From contig JACKFH010000004.1 of the NCBI GenBank assembly GCA_020632575.1, positions 244,964 through 308,963 on the forward strand: 64,000 nucleotides of DNA, given 5' to 3'. Positions 43,801-50,772 of the stretch are shown here, piece after piece (the stretch's first letter is position 1; each line of letters starts with the position of its first letter). The translations under genes were made by a program, and so were the position numbers. The stretch comes from Candidatus Omnitrophota bacterium (GTDB lineage: Bacteria; Hinthialibacterota; Hinthialibacteria; OLB16). The notes under the pieces are model-generated. The model was not told where the DNA came from. It ran no database searches and saw nothing but the letters and a program-made list of their open reading frames with translations.

Positions 43801-46800
43801 GCCGGCAAGGATATCGGCCCGAGTCAGGACGATGTCACTCGGCAGATCCTTCGGCAGCAATTGATGCCCGCACTTGCCGGTCGCGTGTTCCGGCACTTGG
43901 TCCAAAGGCGGGATGATGTCGACCACCTGGACACAGGCGACCCGGGTCGTGCCATCCCCCTGGGGGTTCTCGAACGTGAGGACAAAGGTTCCATCGACAT
44001 CCTGTCCGGAGGGGAGCACCAGGTGATGGGTGTCCTCATTGACATAAACGTCCGGGAAGGAATTGGCCACATCGCTGGTGGAAAAGACTCGATAGGCCAC
44101 CTCGCGGTTGTAGTGCACCACCGCGTTGCCCGGCGCGTTCTTGAGATCGATGCTGTTGGTCAACTGGTGGTACATCGGCCGAACCGTGTCATCGTCGACA
44201 GGGAGAATCGCGCCATGCAGTTCGATGGTGGGGCTGCCCCCCATGTCATACCAGGTGACCGTGACCGAGTCGGGGAAGTTGGCGTAGATCGCCTGTTCAC
44301 CCGCATGATAGAAGGCGGTGTCGGTCGGTGAGATGATCGGCGCCAGGCTTGGATCCGCCGTGTTGGGCGGATCGATGCGGGCCCCCATGTGGGCCACAAA
44401 ATCGACAATGGAAAGGTGCATCGCCCAGTTGTCATTCGTGAGCCTGGAGGAGGGCGGGTTTAAATCGAGTGTGTTGGGAAAGGCTCCAAAGGCAAAATTC
44501 TTCACATACCCCGTATTGGCGGTTCCCTCGATATATCCCACGGGATCCTGAGCGGAGATCTCGGGTCCATCGTATTGCCAGGCCAACCAATAATCGCCCG
44601 TCGTCAATCGAAGTAACCCCGAATCCAAATACGCGGGGTCGATGTAAATATGATTTTGAGCGTCGACCCCATCCCACGCGTTCTCGACCGTGTTCTGGAT
44701 GAGTGGGGATTCCCAAATCTTCGTTCCGGGTTGGCCACTGCTGTCGGTGTAAATGGCCAGGCGGATCTGTCCAATGCCGATGTGGCTATAGTAATTGAAC
44801 GCCGAGGGGTAGGTGGCGCTGGAGACATGAATCTTGTTCGCGCGAATCGCGCTTTCCGGTGAGAGTTCGACTTCCTGGATCTGATAGGGTTGGCTGGAGT
44901 TTTGTGTGTTCCGGGTGATTAGTCGAATCGGGCCGGAGGCGGTCTCGGCGTCTCCGGTCACAATGTTTCGGTCGGTTTGAGTCAACCGTAGGGAGGGGAG
45001 TGTTTGCCCCTCGGTGGGGTCGCCGTCTTGAAGGAAGACGGGTTGAACGCTCGACCCCTTCTTGCCGTTGGTTCCCACAAACACGAGGTCCCCGTTGAGA
45101 CCCGAGACCTCGGCAACCACCGGATTGACCGGACCGATCACCACCGGAGAGTCGACCAGGGTGTCGCTCGACACCTCGACCTCGGACAGGACGAAGTTCG
45201 AATTGTCGGCGTGCGTGGAGATGACCTCGATCTTGATCGCGGTGACCGTGATTGGATTGAATTCGATTTCATACACCGACTGACCGGAAACGGAAACTGT
45301 GAACTGATTGCCGGTGATCGATCCGCCATCCGGGGAGTTGAGGAATCTCGGACTGGCGCCCGACAAGGTCGAACTCGACCAGTTGCCGTTCAGGGTCGGG
45401 ACCGGGTCGGTGGTGGTGTAGATCTTGAATTGCTTGAGTTCATGCCCATTCCCGTAATCCATGTTCAGGACAATGTTCGAAATCTCGGTCGAGGCGTCGA
45501 ATCCGAATAGACCCTGAGCCGGGAGGTTTCCCAATTTCGTTCCCTGATTGTAAACCGCCCAGCCATTACTGTGATCGTAAAGGATGCCGTCCACTGACTC
45601 GGTGATATTGTAATCCGGCTGGTTGTAAGTCGCCTTGGTTCGTGTGATCGGAACCTTCGCGTTGCGAATCTCGTATTCACGGTTCCGGGTCCAATCCTTG
45701 GTGTCCGAAATCACCACATTGGTGTCGTTCCCGGTTGGGCAGGCAAGAGCCATGATCCGGTTGTCGACCTGAACCGCGCTGTCCAAGGTGCGGTCCCACA
45801 CTGGCGATAAGTTGGTCTCCGTCAAATCCACCTTGCTCGTGTTGGATGGCGGCATGGTGAACCCGTGCAGTTGGGATTGACGGGGATCGCCATCAATACC
45901 TTCGACCGCAACGGACACTTCGAGGGGATCGCTTGAAATGGTGTGGATCAACCGCGGCTCGCCGGGGCGATCCGAGGATTGATCGAGCAGCTCCCACTCC
46001 GAGGAGAGATACTGGTGCGCATCCTCATAGTAGCAACGATACCAGTTACACCAGTTTTCGGTGTAATCGAAAATGTTTTCCTCCAAGGAGCGGACCTCAA
46101 CCCGGTAGGCGCCGTCCCCACGGTCGACTGTGAAGACGCCGACCCAAATGTCGATCGCCTTGTTCTCGGTCCAAGTCCCGTCTTCTTCCCACCAGAATCC
46201 CCAGTAGTCGTAGTCATAATAGTAATCCCACCAGATTTCGTCCTCCCACCAATCCTCCTCCCAGTAAAAACGGACTTGACGGGTGATTTCGGCCTTTTGA
46301 ATGGTGAAGGGCGAGTGCGGACCCACTTCGATTTGATCATAATTCGCCGGCTGTCCATCGAGGGTAAAGACCTGTTGGAGTGCGGGGCTGCCATCCGCGC
46401 TGATGGTCATCCGCAAGACTTTTCCGTTTTGCCCGTTGATGCCTTGCGCCGTGATCCACAACTCGTTCCGTTCCGGAACCAATCTTCCACTGCAAATCGC
46501 ACCGACATTCTGGTCTTTCGCGGTGCGCAATGGGATCGTCTTCCAAAAGGTGTTGTCGCTTAACCTGAAAACCAGGAGTTGAGGGTTTGAACCGCCGCCG
46601 CCCACATAGGCGAGGTCATGGTCGGGGTTCACCTCCAGGAACCGAGGCGCCGAACCTTCGTCGTTGGCGGACCACCCGGATTGCGGGATGTCGATCGTCC
46701 CGAGTTGCGTCATTCCGCTGGAGGGATAATTGCCGGTTCCCGGATCCGAGGCGCCGATGATGTTAGCGTGGGCTGTCCCCCAAAGGGATGTTATGAGAAC

Positions 46801-46827
46801 GCCGAAAAGGGCGATTGTGCGGATCAT
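34813..46827 (-). CDS. Giant exported multidomain protein (about 4004 residues) with an embedded periplasmic-binding domain
   Basis: The start is set at the ATG 46827, preceded by AAGGAGGAG and beginning a signal peptide (RTIALFGVLITSLWGTAHA). Two discoidin-like (F5/8 C-type) regions lie near residues 376-549 and 1273-1412 (SVSGQSVYEIEFNPITVTAI and NQAGQQIYELGFTPVTATGL). A lone EF-hand loop, DVNGDGTIDAVD, is near 2170. About 900 residues of helical, charged sequence follow. A Pro/Thr linker (about 3335-3387) leads to a LivJ-type type-1 periplasmic-binding domain, with LPLSGDNAQVGEDALRGAQL and ELVHAVFDG at its ends. A dockerin-like DLDLNGTVNADDL closes it. No membrane anchor or catalytic site was recognised. 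It may be a cell-surface sensor or scaffold. Confidence 0.8.
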   Translation of the reverse strand: MIRTIALFGVLITSLWGTAHANIIGASDPGTGNYPSSGMTQLGTIDIPQSGWSANDEGSAPRFLEVNPDHDLAYVGGGGSNPQLLVFRLSDNTFWKTIPLRTAKDQNVGAICSGRLVPERNELWITAQGINGQNGKVLRMTISADGSPALQQVFTLDGQPANYDQIEVGPHSPFTIQKAEITRQVRFYWEEDWWEDEIWWDYYYDYDYWGFWWEEDGTWTENKAIDIWVGVFTVDRGDGAYRVEVRSLEENIFDYTENWCNWYRCYYEDAHQYLSSEWELLDQSSDRPGEPRLIHTISSDPLEVSVAVEGIDGDPRQSQLHGFTMPPSNTSKVDLTETNLSPVWDRTLDSAVQVDNRIMALACPTGNDTNVVISDTKDWTRNREYEIRNAKVPITRTKATYNQPDYNITESVDGILYDHSNGWAVYNQGTKLGNLPAQGLFGFDASTEISNIVLNMDYGNGHELKQFKIYTTTDPVPTLNGNWSSSTLSGASPRFLNSPDGGSITGNQFTVSVSGQSVYEIEFNPITVTAIKIEVISTHADNSNFVLSEVEVSSDTLVDSPVVIGPVNPVVAEVSGLNGDLVFVGTNGKKGSSVQPVFLQDGDPTEGQTLPSLRLTQTDRNIVTGDAETASGPIRLITRNTQNSSQPYQIQEVELSPESAIRANKIHVSSATYPSAFNYYSHIGIGQIRLAIYTDSSGQPGTKIWESPLIQNTVENAWDGVDAQNHIYIDPAYLDSGLLRLTTGDYWLAWQYDGPEISAQDPVGYIEGTANTGYVKNFAFGAFPNTLDLNPPSSRLTNDNWAMHLSIVDFVAHMGARIDPPNTADPSLAPIISPTDTAFYHAGEQAIYANFPDSVTVTWYDMGGSPTIELHGAILPVDDDTVRPMYHQLTNSIDLKNAPGNAVVHYNREVAYRVFSTSDVANSFPDVYVNEDTHHLVLPSGQDVDGTFVLTFENPQGDGTTRVACVQVVDIIPPLDQVPEHATGKCGHQLLPKDLPSDIVLTRADILAGDKTSDRYLYLNNRQGPDQGKVYGVKPVGESQRSLAKVLFWQESCNVEWPYQITDYSLTWPSANERITHIAGSPEVDLTGGGHYRNLVEWLYQRGAHDPIGGNTFNVDYATPNPLNDDDITRAVIAVWEPTSNGSGDRIEVLVIDTFDHADTNILAPDDRAIPWRVGVEIENTDRFFEGNTGTHCLECGGGYIYKDSATPEADLHYDVDIYGSSRELHQGQIFPVNKGALEVWWYHKRKDICWAYRSKRYESTWQNTATVAQATATHTSGSNVIANSFDGLGGTGWRAGATLPATGVWALDHPQHIGSVRFVMGLDTNSQVLDFDLAYTGDLEPDLGSHWTPITANLSMRNESDFVTGRSATINNERITVNQAGQQIYELGFTPVTATGLKMTVYSQGGNPFTITEIEFRQELEIATQGEDPALLDGTHQNVSVYHQDDPIGPGYKPNIEHGVVLPSPNGTEVYGLWDFNPNTTQRSLPSVPYVYTKFQKDGDWATEIYRVFRGNLVYGGAAGAFVNPPYPLNVETGACRDSHLYDISGAWVDPEKGVWLARGPDPKSATETAAGHATVQVGYYEHWEGDCSPWLVNEATPEKTPLRVTYQPTWPEFTQPECEPGTPNCYTTLHVGESVLRPGFSSAQVVYNDAGITLIDESKDTPVPLFRLPQDLLPTFPDLRHDIRERLSYDNSLGELKYKGIMTKKERDMIRALVTGSTDDETKFRDAVEQLYRWTNEFNVSVFLDELPDCFMGDLDNVLTPPLSDRLIYNEEMKKLIWQKQITVDETPVTMTEMDRSDLRDACDDPDWKSIINDLYDSANNPHTFLLGPHITVSAGGSTVEPGNPQWASVAFTDSNMVEIFKVECSPAPGEIEVLEPDCFFDEKVTLHWSGDGGGKLDQMYFHWQVSDVSGSRPAGDFDDSFWIDVTSPNGQQGLNDLTVGGPGLQTVSDFWYRLRYRHPDICDGEWSDFTEPKLKEGWIKRVLAGLNLFDQRIDVSDPTAPIATYSDVIQELGPRFEGVVALNCTPDYVNELGLIEAYESVLIRAMEYTIDAVPPETNESVDQALELMSGRLAEFYSLLGDEAYSDAIDPTIALSGDINEVNASSMYSFKDQVPNLLAEELGLLRGTSKMDVGDITIPREIEPLVTHIYNRLPWNFTLGDGQTTYVQNYNILDVNGDGTIDAVDALFRYPQGHGDSWGHYVRALRYYYDLLRHPVFEWSNQSEAVNVNGRAVAVNYQHERAFAELAAKKAEAAQNLVEATYRSYWVDDPEAIWQGYRDSNEERAWGVSEWGRRAASGAYFDWVVANSVIPATDTAPEHEGTIERVDRTTTVDLLTLADTLPAIQSKIDQADHGANPLGLDNDVVSFAIDRNALDDGKTHFEQMQDKAVRALQNGQVMFNYANQASQRLRNHQEVVYDFGRNVLEQDLAWTDRLIQLFGTPYTDDIGTGKTYPEDYDGPDLYHYDYVDVSPLYEQDADEVLDFTIEILDDGLMLQRIADARQAGNTDILSNDALGEELESLFEYELDELDPEEDDVSREIEVSFSGRGLGLVKPETFVGRRRSFGQLQFDRADLLVKYGKMLKSLDEYNEYLYAVNQEYEHLVKELNYGTANHDAETRAHDYIYTGKALAYAYHVISKNLKLASEFAEDIHKIATEAAEDGKNPVWVSSFSGSLKAALGAPFISEKWALQWAAEEIDLTGEAAELAIVNREHELDELLASRNIDSHMKDLLKQYAKLVNESSRRGLELKTTMELFLASQERYFGTLGEAERVVTQFVTWRKRIAGTVSKQRYDDLGYRIFRNDALEDYHEQLDIASRYVFLAAKAYDYETNLLGLDPLAGEQFLADIVREDHLGAFDVNTRQPLTTGSGLCAIAAKMRDNFETAIKPALGFLSPEYEGNAFSLRWELFRIPLDSEYDALWEQMLQQFVVDDVQDVAAFKDHCLAPWGGSEVQEQPAIVLRFPTVIAPGKNFFGNALGTGDSNFSSSHFATKVRRYDIWLSNYANTSNTAGLAKTPRLYFVPIGRDVMRVPTIDPGQPRYWNVLDQILPLPFPMQLGELLDNQDWDVWSENFGAQSSFITRNRYGDFSATPLSRIEEGETWENIIRPNYVANSRATGRSVWNTEWMVVIPGINLNSDPIDGLNGFIYGDGSSNSGVKDIMLFFDTYSYSGAIDAKSKRDEGASIQAMKVETDQAYQSADSQLLQLKRNKINIATSPEADMPPMMLYGTMSSAHDGGMISSGSVEVQLEYRPLEPSVMASAKLSADSASYSYRVAVPVVESAFGAIDRLQRYERYQANINYSGDNTQSSIADLPPADYGVPVAMPPMKVQGVFSGSPTFTPTQTPIGGSNATPTPTATGLQSPTRIPGTSTPTPTPTGPTPTPTNTPWPEYLIYAVLPLSGDNAQVGEDALRGAQLAVEDINRKGGIDGVNLNLVSLDNQGKADSAIQSFQTAINNSGTFAVIGAEMPEDALAMAPYAAPNSQALFTGSSAQQLAEYQDFVVKCTPLESYEIEAIAQCLQGWGVNRVVVLAEDTNYGNTLLQGFYDHPDIEVNRSHLFTPGLFDVDAAIADLDTDSATVSAGIVVCQPDVTNQFLLKAASHPRLSTWNWALSDSATQNDSVTGIPESFWQMIKGVTPGTVGFLDDDHTRDFQYRLRYGSDPSDTAYYAYDEVLTAAQAISSSAIKLPYAIWDAVPSLSFTGVTGKKHYDSEGELVHAVFDGRSVLEGAFVTTSHYSVDQPEPPASKIRLKSSKGVGDSVVDGVVYDDFFKSRAGDDPDLAHYDGQPTGDGGWKTNPGGLAMGESLIAVDLDLDRTDDFGRTYGFEPGRDYHLILELDRDTIGIPSDPDPAVLEVRVKSVCHYFDASDRENIHSERLVTHTIGLDDWVDEGPRFVDIPFTYQSAEPDGVAAAPEGHRLKWDLLMFRGARQAVTLKQAVIFAGPIVTPDLDLNGTVNADDLIHYVRTHRKVSGINPNFEWLLNLALEWDPGTAKALPSELGKEVAK
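35640..36664 (-). other. LivJ-like (Peripla_BP_6) domain within the giant protein
   Basis: This stretch of about 340 residues reads YLIYAVLPLSGDNAQVGEDA then AVEDINRKGGIDGVNLNLVS, INNSGTFAVIGAEMPEDALA, CLQGWGVNRVVVLAEDTNYG and WNWALSDSATQND. That is the fold order of branched-chain-amino-acid-type substrate-binding proteins, with hinge region and second lobe. It follows the Thr/Pro linker directly. Ligand unknown. Confidence 0.75.
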
Positions 46828-46871
46828 TTGGGAATGACTCCTCCTTGTTTCTTGAACCTCTCCCCCTAAGT

Positions 46872-46935
46872 CCCTCTCCACTGTGTGGAGAGGGGGGACA
46901 ACTGTTCCCTCTCCCCGCATGGCGGGGAGGGGGTT
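46872..46935. repeat. Dispersed NPLP-type GC-rich hairpin repeat
   Basis: Two hairpins lie between the 571-residue gene and the giant gene: CCCTCTCCA / TGGAGAGGG (46872-46880 with 46886-46894), and CCCCGC / GCGGGG (46913-46918 with 46922-46927) with further C/G pairs. The wording ccctctccccgc...gggttaggg is a widespread intergenic repeat style in environmental bacteria. It lies upstream of the giant gene's ribosome site. Confidence 0.7.
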
Positions 46936-46990
46936 AGGGGGTGGGGTTTCTCGATTCGGGATTTGTATATTGATCATTGTTTCCTCCCCC

Positions 46991-48706
46991 TCATTCGCCA
47001 TTCAGCGCGCCAATGCGCGAGAGGTGGCGGAAATAGACCGTGCCGGCGACTTGGATGTCGTATTCATGGATTCCCGATATTCGTTCGGCGTAGGTCCCGC
47101 GCAGCCAGGAGTCCCCCCAACCCGCCTCGGCTTCTTCGGAGGATTGCGCTGGATCGAGGTAGAGAGAAATTTCTCGGCTGACATCCCAGATCTCAGAGGG
47201 GAGCGGGTTGTCGAACCAAGTCAAATCCGGGTGATACTTGTGGTGGAAAGGATTGGTCGGGTTCTCATCGTGTAGGACCACCGTGGTCTCCAGGGTGGCT
47301 CCCGGAATGAATTGGCCGGAAAGCGGTTGATCGACCGGCGCGTTGTTTTCGTCGCGTAGATCGAAATTCACCGTGCTGATTCGAAGCGGGCGGTCGATGG
47401 TTCCATTCTTCAACCCGGCCGAAAGTTCCGCCCGGAGATCTTCGGAGAGGCTTCGAGTCAGGAGAACGAATTCTCCTCCATCCGGGTGGTTCTCCATCGG
47501 TCGCCACATCTGGGTTGCTTCGTCGATCAATTTCAGATCGCCGTTTTCGTCGACATGAACCAGCACTCGGAACTCGGTCTTGGCCGGCGTGTATTCCGGG
47601 GCTTGTTCGATTCCCTGCTCGAATGGCATGCTAACCGCGTCCAAGGTCACCGTGCCCACCCAAAGCCCAGTGGGGTCGAGACGCTCACCGCTGATTCCGA
47701 ATTGACGGGAGTAACCGCTATTGTCTGTGACCGTCAGAATTCCTTGGTTGAGGTCCCCTGGATCTCCACTTCCCATGGCCAGCCGGTCGATGGCGATTCG
47801 AACATTCACCTCGGGGGTCGCCTCCCCATCCATTCGAATCGAGGCGGGAAAGGGACGCCAGGGATCGGAGGGTCTTTCCGCCAATCTCCATCTCGCGGCG
47901 ACCGATCCCGCGATGGGAATGGGGGCCTCCTGCCCCAAACTGGGTGAGCCATCCGGAATGGATTCCGAATCGCTCAAAGCGATTTGAACGGTGGAGGACT
48001 CTCCTGTCTCACATGAGAGATTGATCGTTTGGGTGTTGGTGCCCCTTGGAAACTCGAAGGAGTATCCGGTCCCGACATCCAGGTGAACCGCCCCGGCTCC
48101 CCGTTTGAACTCGCCCTGAACCAAATAGGCTTTGCCAGGTTCGATCGAGGTCGACAGGTCGCCGATCTCGCTCCAGCCGCCGGTCGGCATGAGGCTGTAG
48201 GCGCTGCGGATCCCGGTGGACGGGTCGGCGGAGAGAAAGTCCTCGAACGAAGCCGCATTTCCCGATTGGACATAAAATCCACCCAGATTGAGCGACCCGA
48301 CCTTCCAAGCCCTGTCCACGAACCTGGGACGGCCTTTGAATGTCAGGGTGAAGGATTCCGAGGCTTGAATCAGAAAGGCTCGGCCCACCTCCAGGTGGCT
48401 CAGGCTATTGATTTGGGAATGAGGCGAATCCTCCGGGTAATAAACCTTCCAGAGGTCCTCCTCCTGGAGAAGTTGAGGGATGGATCCCACCACTTTGATC
48501 GTGGATCCGTCATCCCGTCTCGACCAGACACTCTCGACCGGAAGTCCTTCCAACAGATCGGAACAGGCCGAGGGATAGGGTTCCACATCCAAGAAGACCG
48601 CATTCCAGCCCGCTTCAACTTGATAGGTGCGCTCCACCCACTGCCCCTGGGCGGGCAGAGAGAGGGCGCAAAACAGGAGGATTCCTCCCACTGGCCAATA
48701 TCTCAT
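46991..48706 (-). CDS. Exported hypothetical protein (571 residues), first gene of the giant-protein locus
   Basis: The ATG at 48706 is preceded by GAGGAG at good spacing and starts a signal peptide (RYWPVGGILLFCALSLPAQG). No catalytic motif was seen. The protein starts WVERTYQVEAGWNAVFLDVEP, with a mostly beta-strand body and repeats such as LWVGTVTLDAVS and FRVLVHVDENGDLKLIDEATQ. These lines look like those of secreted proteins encoded beside giant extracellular proteins in PVC-type genomes. The gene is 163 bp upstream of the giant gene on the same strand, with an NPLP-type repeat in the gap. Function unknown. Confidence 0.7.
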   Translation of the reverse strand: MRYWPVGGILLFCALSLPAQGQWVERTYQVEAGWNAVFLDVEPYPSACSDLLEGLPVESVWSRRDDGSTIKVVGSIPQLLQEEDLWKVYYPEDSPHSQINSLSHLEVGRAFLIQASESFTLTFKGRPRFVDRAWKVGSLNLGGFYVQSGNAASFEDFLSADPSTGIRSAYSLMPTGGWSEIGDLSTSIEPGKAYLVQGEFKRGAGAVHLDVGTGYSFEFPRGTNTQTINLSCETGESSTVQIALSDSESIPDGSPSLGQEAPIPIAGSVAARWRLAERPSDPWRPFPASIRMDGEATPEVNVRIAIDRLAMGSGDPGDLNQGILTVTDNSGYSRQFGISGERLDPTGLWVGTVTLDAVSMPFEQGIEQAPEYTPAKTEFRVLVHVDENGDLKLIDEATQMWRPMENHPDGGEFVLLTRSLSEDLRAELSAGLKNGTIDRPLRISTVNFDLRDENNAPVDQPLSGQFIPGATLETTVVLHDENPTNPFHHKYHPDLTWFDNPLPSEIWDVSREISLYLDPAQSSEEAEAGWGDSWLRGTYAERISGIHEYDIQVAGTVYFRHLSRIGALNGE

Positions 48707-48991
48707 GATCAATCTCCTCATCCATCGGGCGGGTCCAGAAGCAAGAATTCCGGAATCCCGCAAACAAAACCCCTGACTAATGCGAGTAATCCTAAACTTA
48801 TGACATTTATTATATTGAATCAAGAGGGTAATTAGCGATTGGAGATTATTTTAATTAGATTTCGATTTTATTTGATCATCTGAAAGCGGCACCAGGGATG
48901 AGAACGAGCGAAGTTGGAAATAGAAAAAGGCCTCTCGGAGCGACTCCGAGAGGCCTTAAAGAATCAGGCTAAATGACTTGAATTGTTAAAC
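48707..48991. other. Intergenic region with AT-rich promoter area and terminator
   Basis: Reading the minus strand toward the 571-residue gene, the stretch 48780-48860 is AT-rich and contains TTGATT and TATAAT-like words, so a promoter probably lies here, but I could not align a -35 with correct spacing. The terminator of the gene upstream occupies 48917-48957. Confidence 0.45.
48917..48957 (-). terminator. Intrinsic terminator of the Gfo/Idh gene
   Basis: A 14-bp perfect stem, AAGGCCTCTCGGAG (48927-48940) with CTCCGAGAGGCCTT (48944-48957), has a 3-nt loop. On the minus strand it is followed by TTTTT and CTATTT, so it terminates the Gfo/Idh transcript 35 bp after its stop codon. Confidence 0.9.
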
Positions 48992-50365
48992 TTAGACGGG
49001 GAGTTCCCATCCCTTGCGATACTCTTTGCTCACAATCTCTTGGGGATTGCGGACATTTTTGACCACGCCCTTGATGTTGTCCCATTCGAGTTTCTCGCCG
49101 AATTTGACCGCGAGGTTCCCGAAATTCACCATCTCGGTGAAAGGACCGGAGTACTCGAAATTGGAGCAAGCCGGGAGACCGCCCTTGCAGGCCCGCAGCC
49201 AATCGTTGTGGATGCCGCCCTCGATTCGGCGCATCCAAGGATCGGGGGCTTTGTAGTCCGCCATGTTCTCTCCGGAGACAATTCGTGAATTGCCGCCATA
49301 TTCGCCAGTGGATAGGACCCCTTTCTCGCCGACAAAGAAGCTGCCATTGGCTCCATCGCCAAGTTCGACATCATCGGCCACTCCCTCGGGACGATCCGGC
49401 ATGAACTCGCCATCGTACCAATACACATCGACCGGACCCATCACTCCGCGGGCCGGGAAACTGTATTTAACCACGGTCGAATTCGGGAAGGTCTGGCTGT
49501 TGGTTCCTTCGTCTTTCAACACCTCCACTGTGAAGTGGGGGGCGTCGCCAAGGTTCAGGGTGAAATAGGCGGGATCCATGATGTGGCAGGCCATATCTCC
49601 CAGGGCGCCCGCGCCGAAATCCTGCCAACCCCTCCACTTGAAGGGGCAGTAGCCTTCATTGTAGGGGCGCATGGGAGCGGTTCCGATCCAAAGGTTCCAA
49701 TCGAGGGTGGTTGGAATGACTTGCGGTTCGAGGGGTTGGGGAATGCCTTGCGGCCAGACCGGACGGCTCGTCCAAATGTGAACTTCTTTCACCTGTCCGA
49801 TCGCGCCGGACCAAACCATCTCGTAAAGGTTGCGGACTCCATCCTCGGCGTGACCCTGGTTGCCCATCTGGGTGGCCACTCCGCATTCGCGAGCGGTGTC
49901 GCGTAGCAAGCGAGCCTCGGCCACTGTGTGGGTCAAGGGCTTCTGAACGTAAACATGTTTGCCCATCTTCATTGCCATGTAAGCGGCGGGAGCGTGAGTG
50001 TGGTCCGGTGTGGAGACAGTGACCGCGTCGATTTCCGGCATCTCCTCGAGCATGACCCGGTAATCCTTGAACTTGCGGGCGTTCGGGAATCTCTGGAACG
50101 ATTCGGCGGCCCGGTCCCAGTCGGCATCGCACAAGGCGACCACGTTCTCGCCTTCGCACGCCGCAATATCGCTATTGCCTTTGCCTCCAGCGCCAATTGC
50201 GGCGCAATTCAATTTTTCGTTCGGGGAGACCTTACGCGGTTTAACCTTGATCAGCTTCTCGCCCTTCTTCTTGTAAGCCGCTTCGGCCCCATCGACCGAC
50301 AAGGCAGCCGTGGCCGCCGCTGTCGCGGCCAAGAAGTTCCTACGTGACAAATGATTTTCAGGCAT
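48992..50365 (-). CDS. Tat-exported Gfo/Idh/MocA family oxidoreductase
   Basis: 457 residues from the ATG at 50365, which has a GGAAGGAA ribosome site. The twin-arginine signal LSRRNFLAATAAATAALS is followed by the Rossmann motif CAAIGAGGKGN and the family's conserved block PDHTHAPAAYMAMKMGKHVYVQKP, containing the catalytic-type Lys-Pro motif. The C-terminal domain carries the dimer sheet and WRGWQDFGAGALGDMACHIM. These enzymes are sugar or inositol dehydrogenases using NAD(P); the Tat signal is unusual for a cofactor-dependent enzyme because it requires export of folded protein with cofactor. Likely acts on a sugar in the periplasm. Confidence 0.92.
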   Translation of the reverse strand: MPENHLSRRNFLAATAAATAALSVDGAEAAYKKKGEKLIKVKPRKVSPNEKLNCAAIGAGGKGNSDIAACEGENVVALCDADWDRAAESFQRFPNARKFKDYRVMLEEMPEIDAVTVSTPDHTHAPAAYMAMKMGKHVYVQKPLTHTVAEARLLRDTARECGVATQMGNQGHAEDGVRNLYEMVWSGAIGQVKEVHIWTSRPVWPQGIPQPLEPQVIPTTLDWNLWIGTAPMRPYNEGYCPFKWRGWQDFGAGALGDMACHIMDPAYFTLNLGDAPHFTVEVLKDEGTNSQTFPNSTVVKYSFPARGVMGPVDVYWYDGEFMPDRPEGVADDVELGDGANGSFFVGEKGVLSTGEYGGNSRIVSGENMADYKAPDPWMRRIEGGIHNDWLRACKGGLPACSNFEYSGPFTEMVNFGNLAVKFGEKLEWDNIKGVVKNVRNPQEIVSKEYRKGWELPV

Positions 50366-50474
50366 AGTTGATTTCCTTCCATCCAAGAATCAATCTCCAA
50401 GTCCGGTTCGATTCGGATTCAGATCTCTATGGTTTCAATCCAAAGCATGTAGCCAATGGCGAATCCAACATGCG

Positions 50475-50503
50475 GGTATAGAGAGGAGAGCTGGAATCGT
50501 CAA
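50475..50503 (-). promoter_or_regulatory. Sigma70-like promoter of the Gfo/Idh gene
   Basis: Minus strand: TTGACG (50498-50503), a 17-base spacer, then TATACC (50475-50480). Transcription would begin near 50468, about 100 bases before the start codon at 50365. Confidence 0.6.
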
Positions 50504-50652
50504 GGGTCTTGCATGGCTTAAGTCCTCTCCAACCGGGGAATCTTGAAGAATTCTTGACATCTTGGACCGGCGACCGCCGATGATTCAATCCAGTTGCGTG
50601 GTGCGCGACGATTGAAAAATTGAGAAACTAACAAAACTTCGCGGAATCCATC

Positions 50653-50664
50653 GGGGAATGCCCC
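50653..50664. promoter_or_regulatory. GGGGAATGCCCC palindrome upstream of the 152-residue gene
   Basis: GGGGAATGCCCC starts 120 bp upstream of the ATG at 50773. It resembles the sites at 22997, 24714 and 26598 but has a G in place of the second T. Confidence 0.45.
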
Positions 50665-50772
50665 ATTCCATTTTCGGTGAAAGACCCGGTTCTTTGAATT
50701 GTCTCCGGTTCGGTATTCTAAAATAAGTGATAAACAGCGAAAGAACTCCCATCGCTGTTTGGGAGGAGAAAT

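Larger units (their letters stand above)
50366..50772. other. 407-bp divergent intergenic region
   Basis: It holds the minus-strand promoter of the Gfo/Idh gene at 50475-50503 and the GGGGAATGCCCC palindrome at 50653 for the plus-strand gene. I see no other gene; the minus-strand frame at 50585-50833 lacks a ribosome site and recognisable features. Confidence 0.6.
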
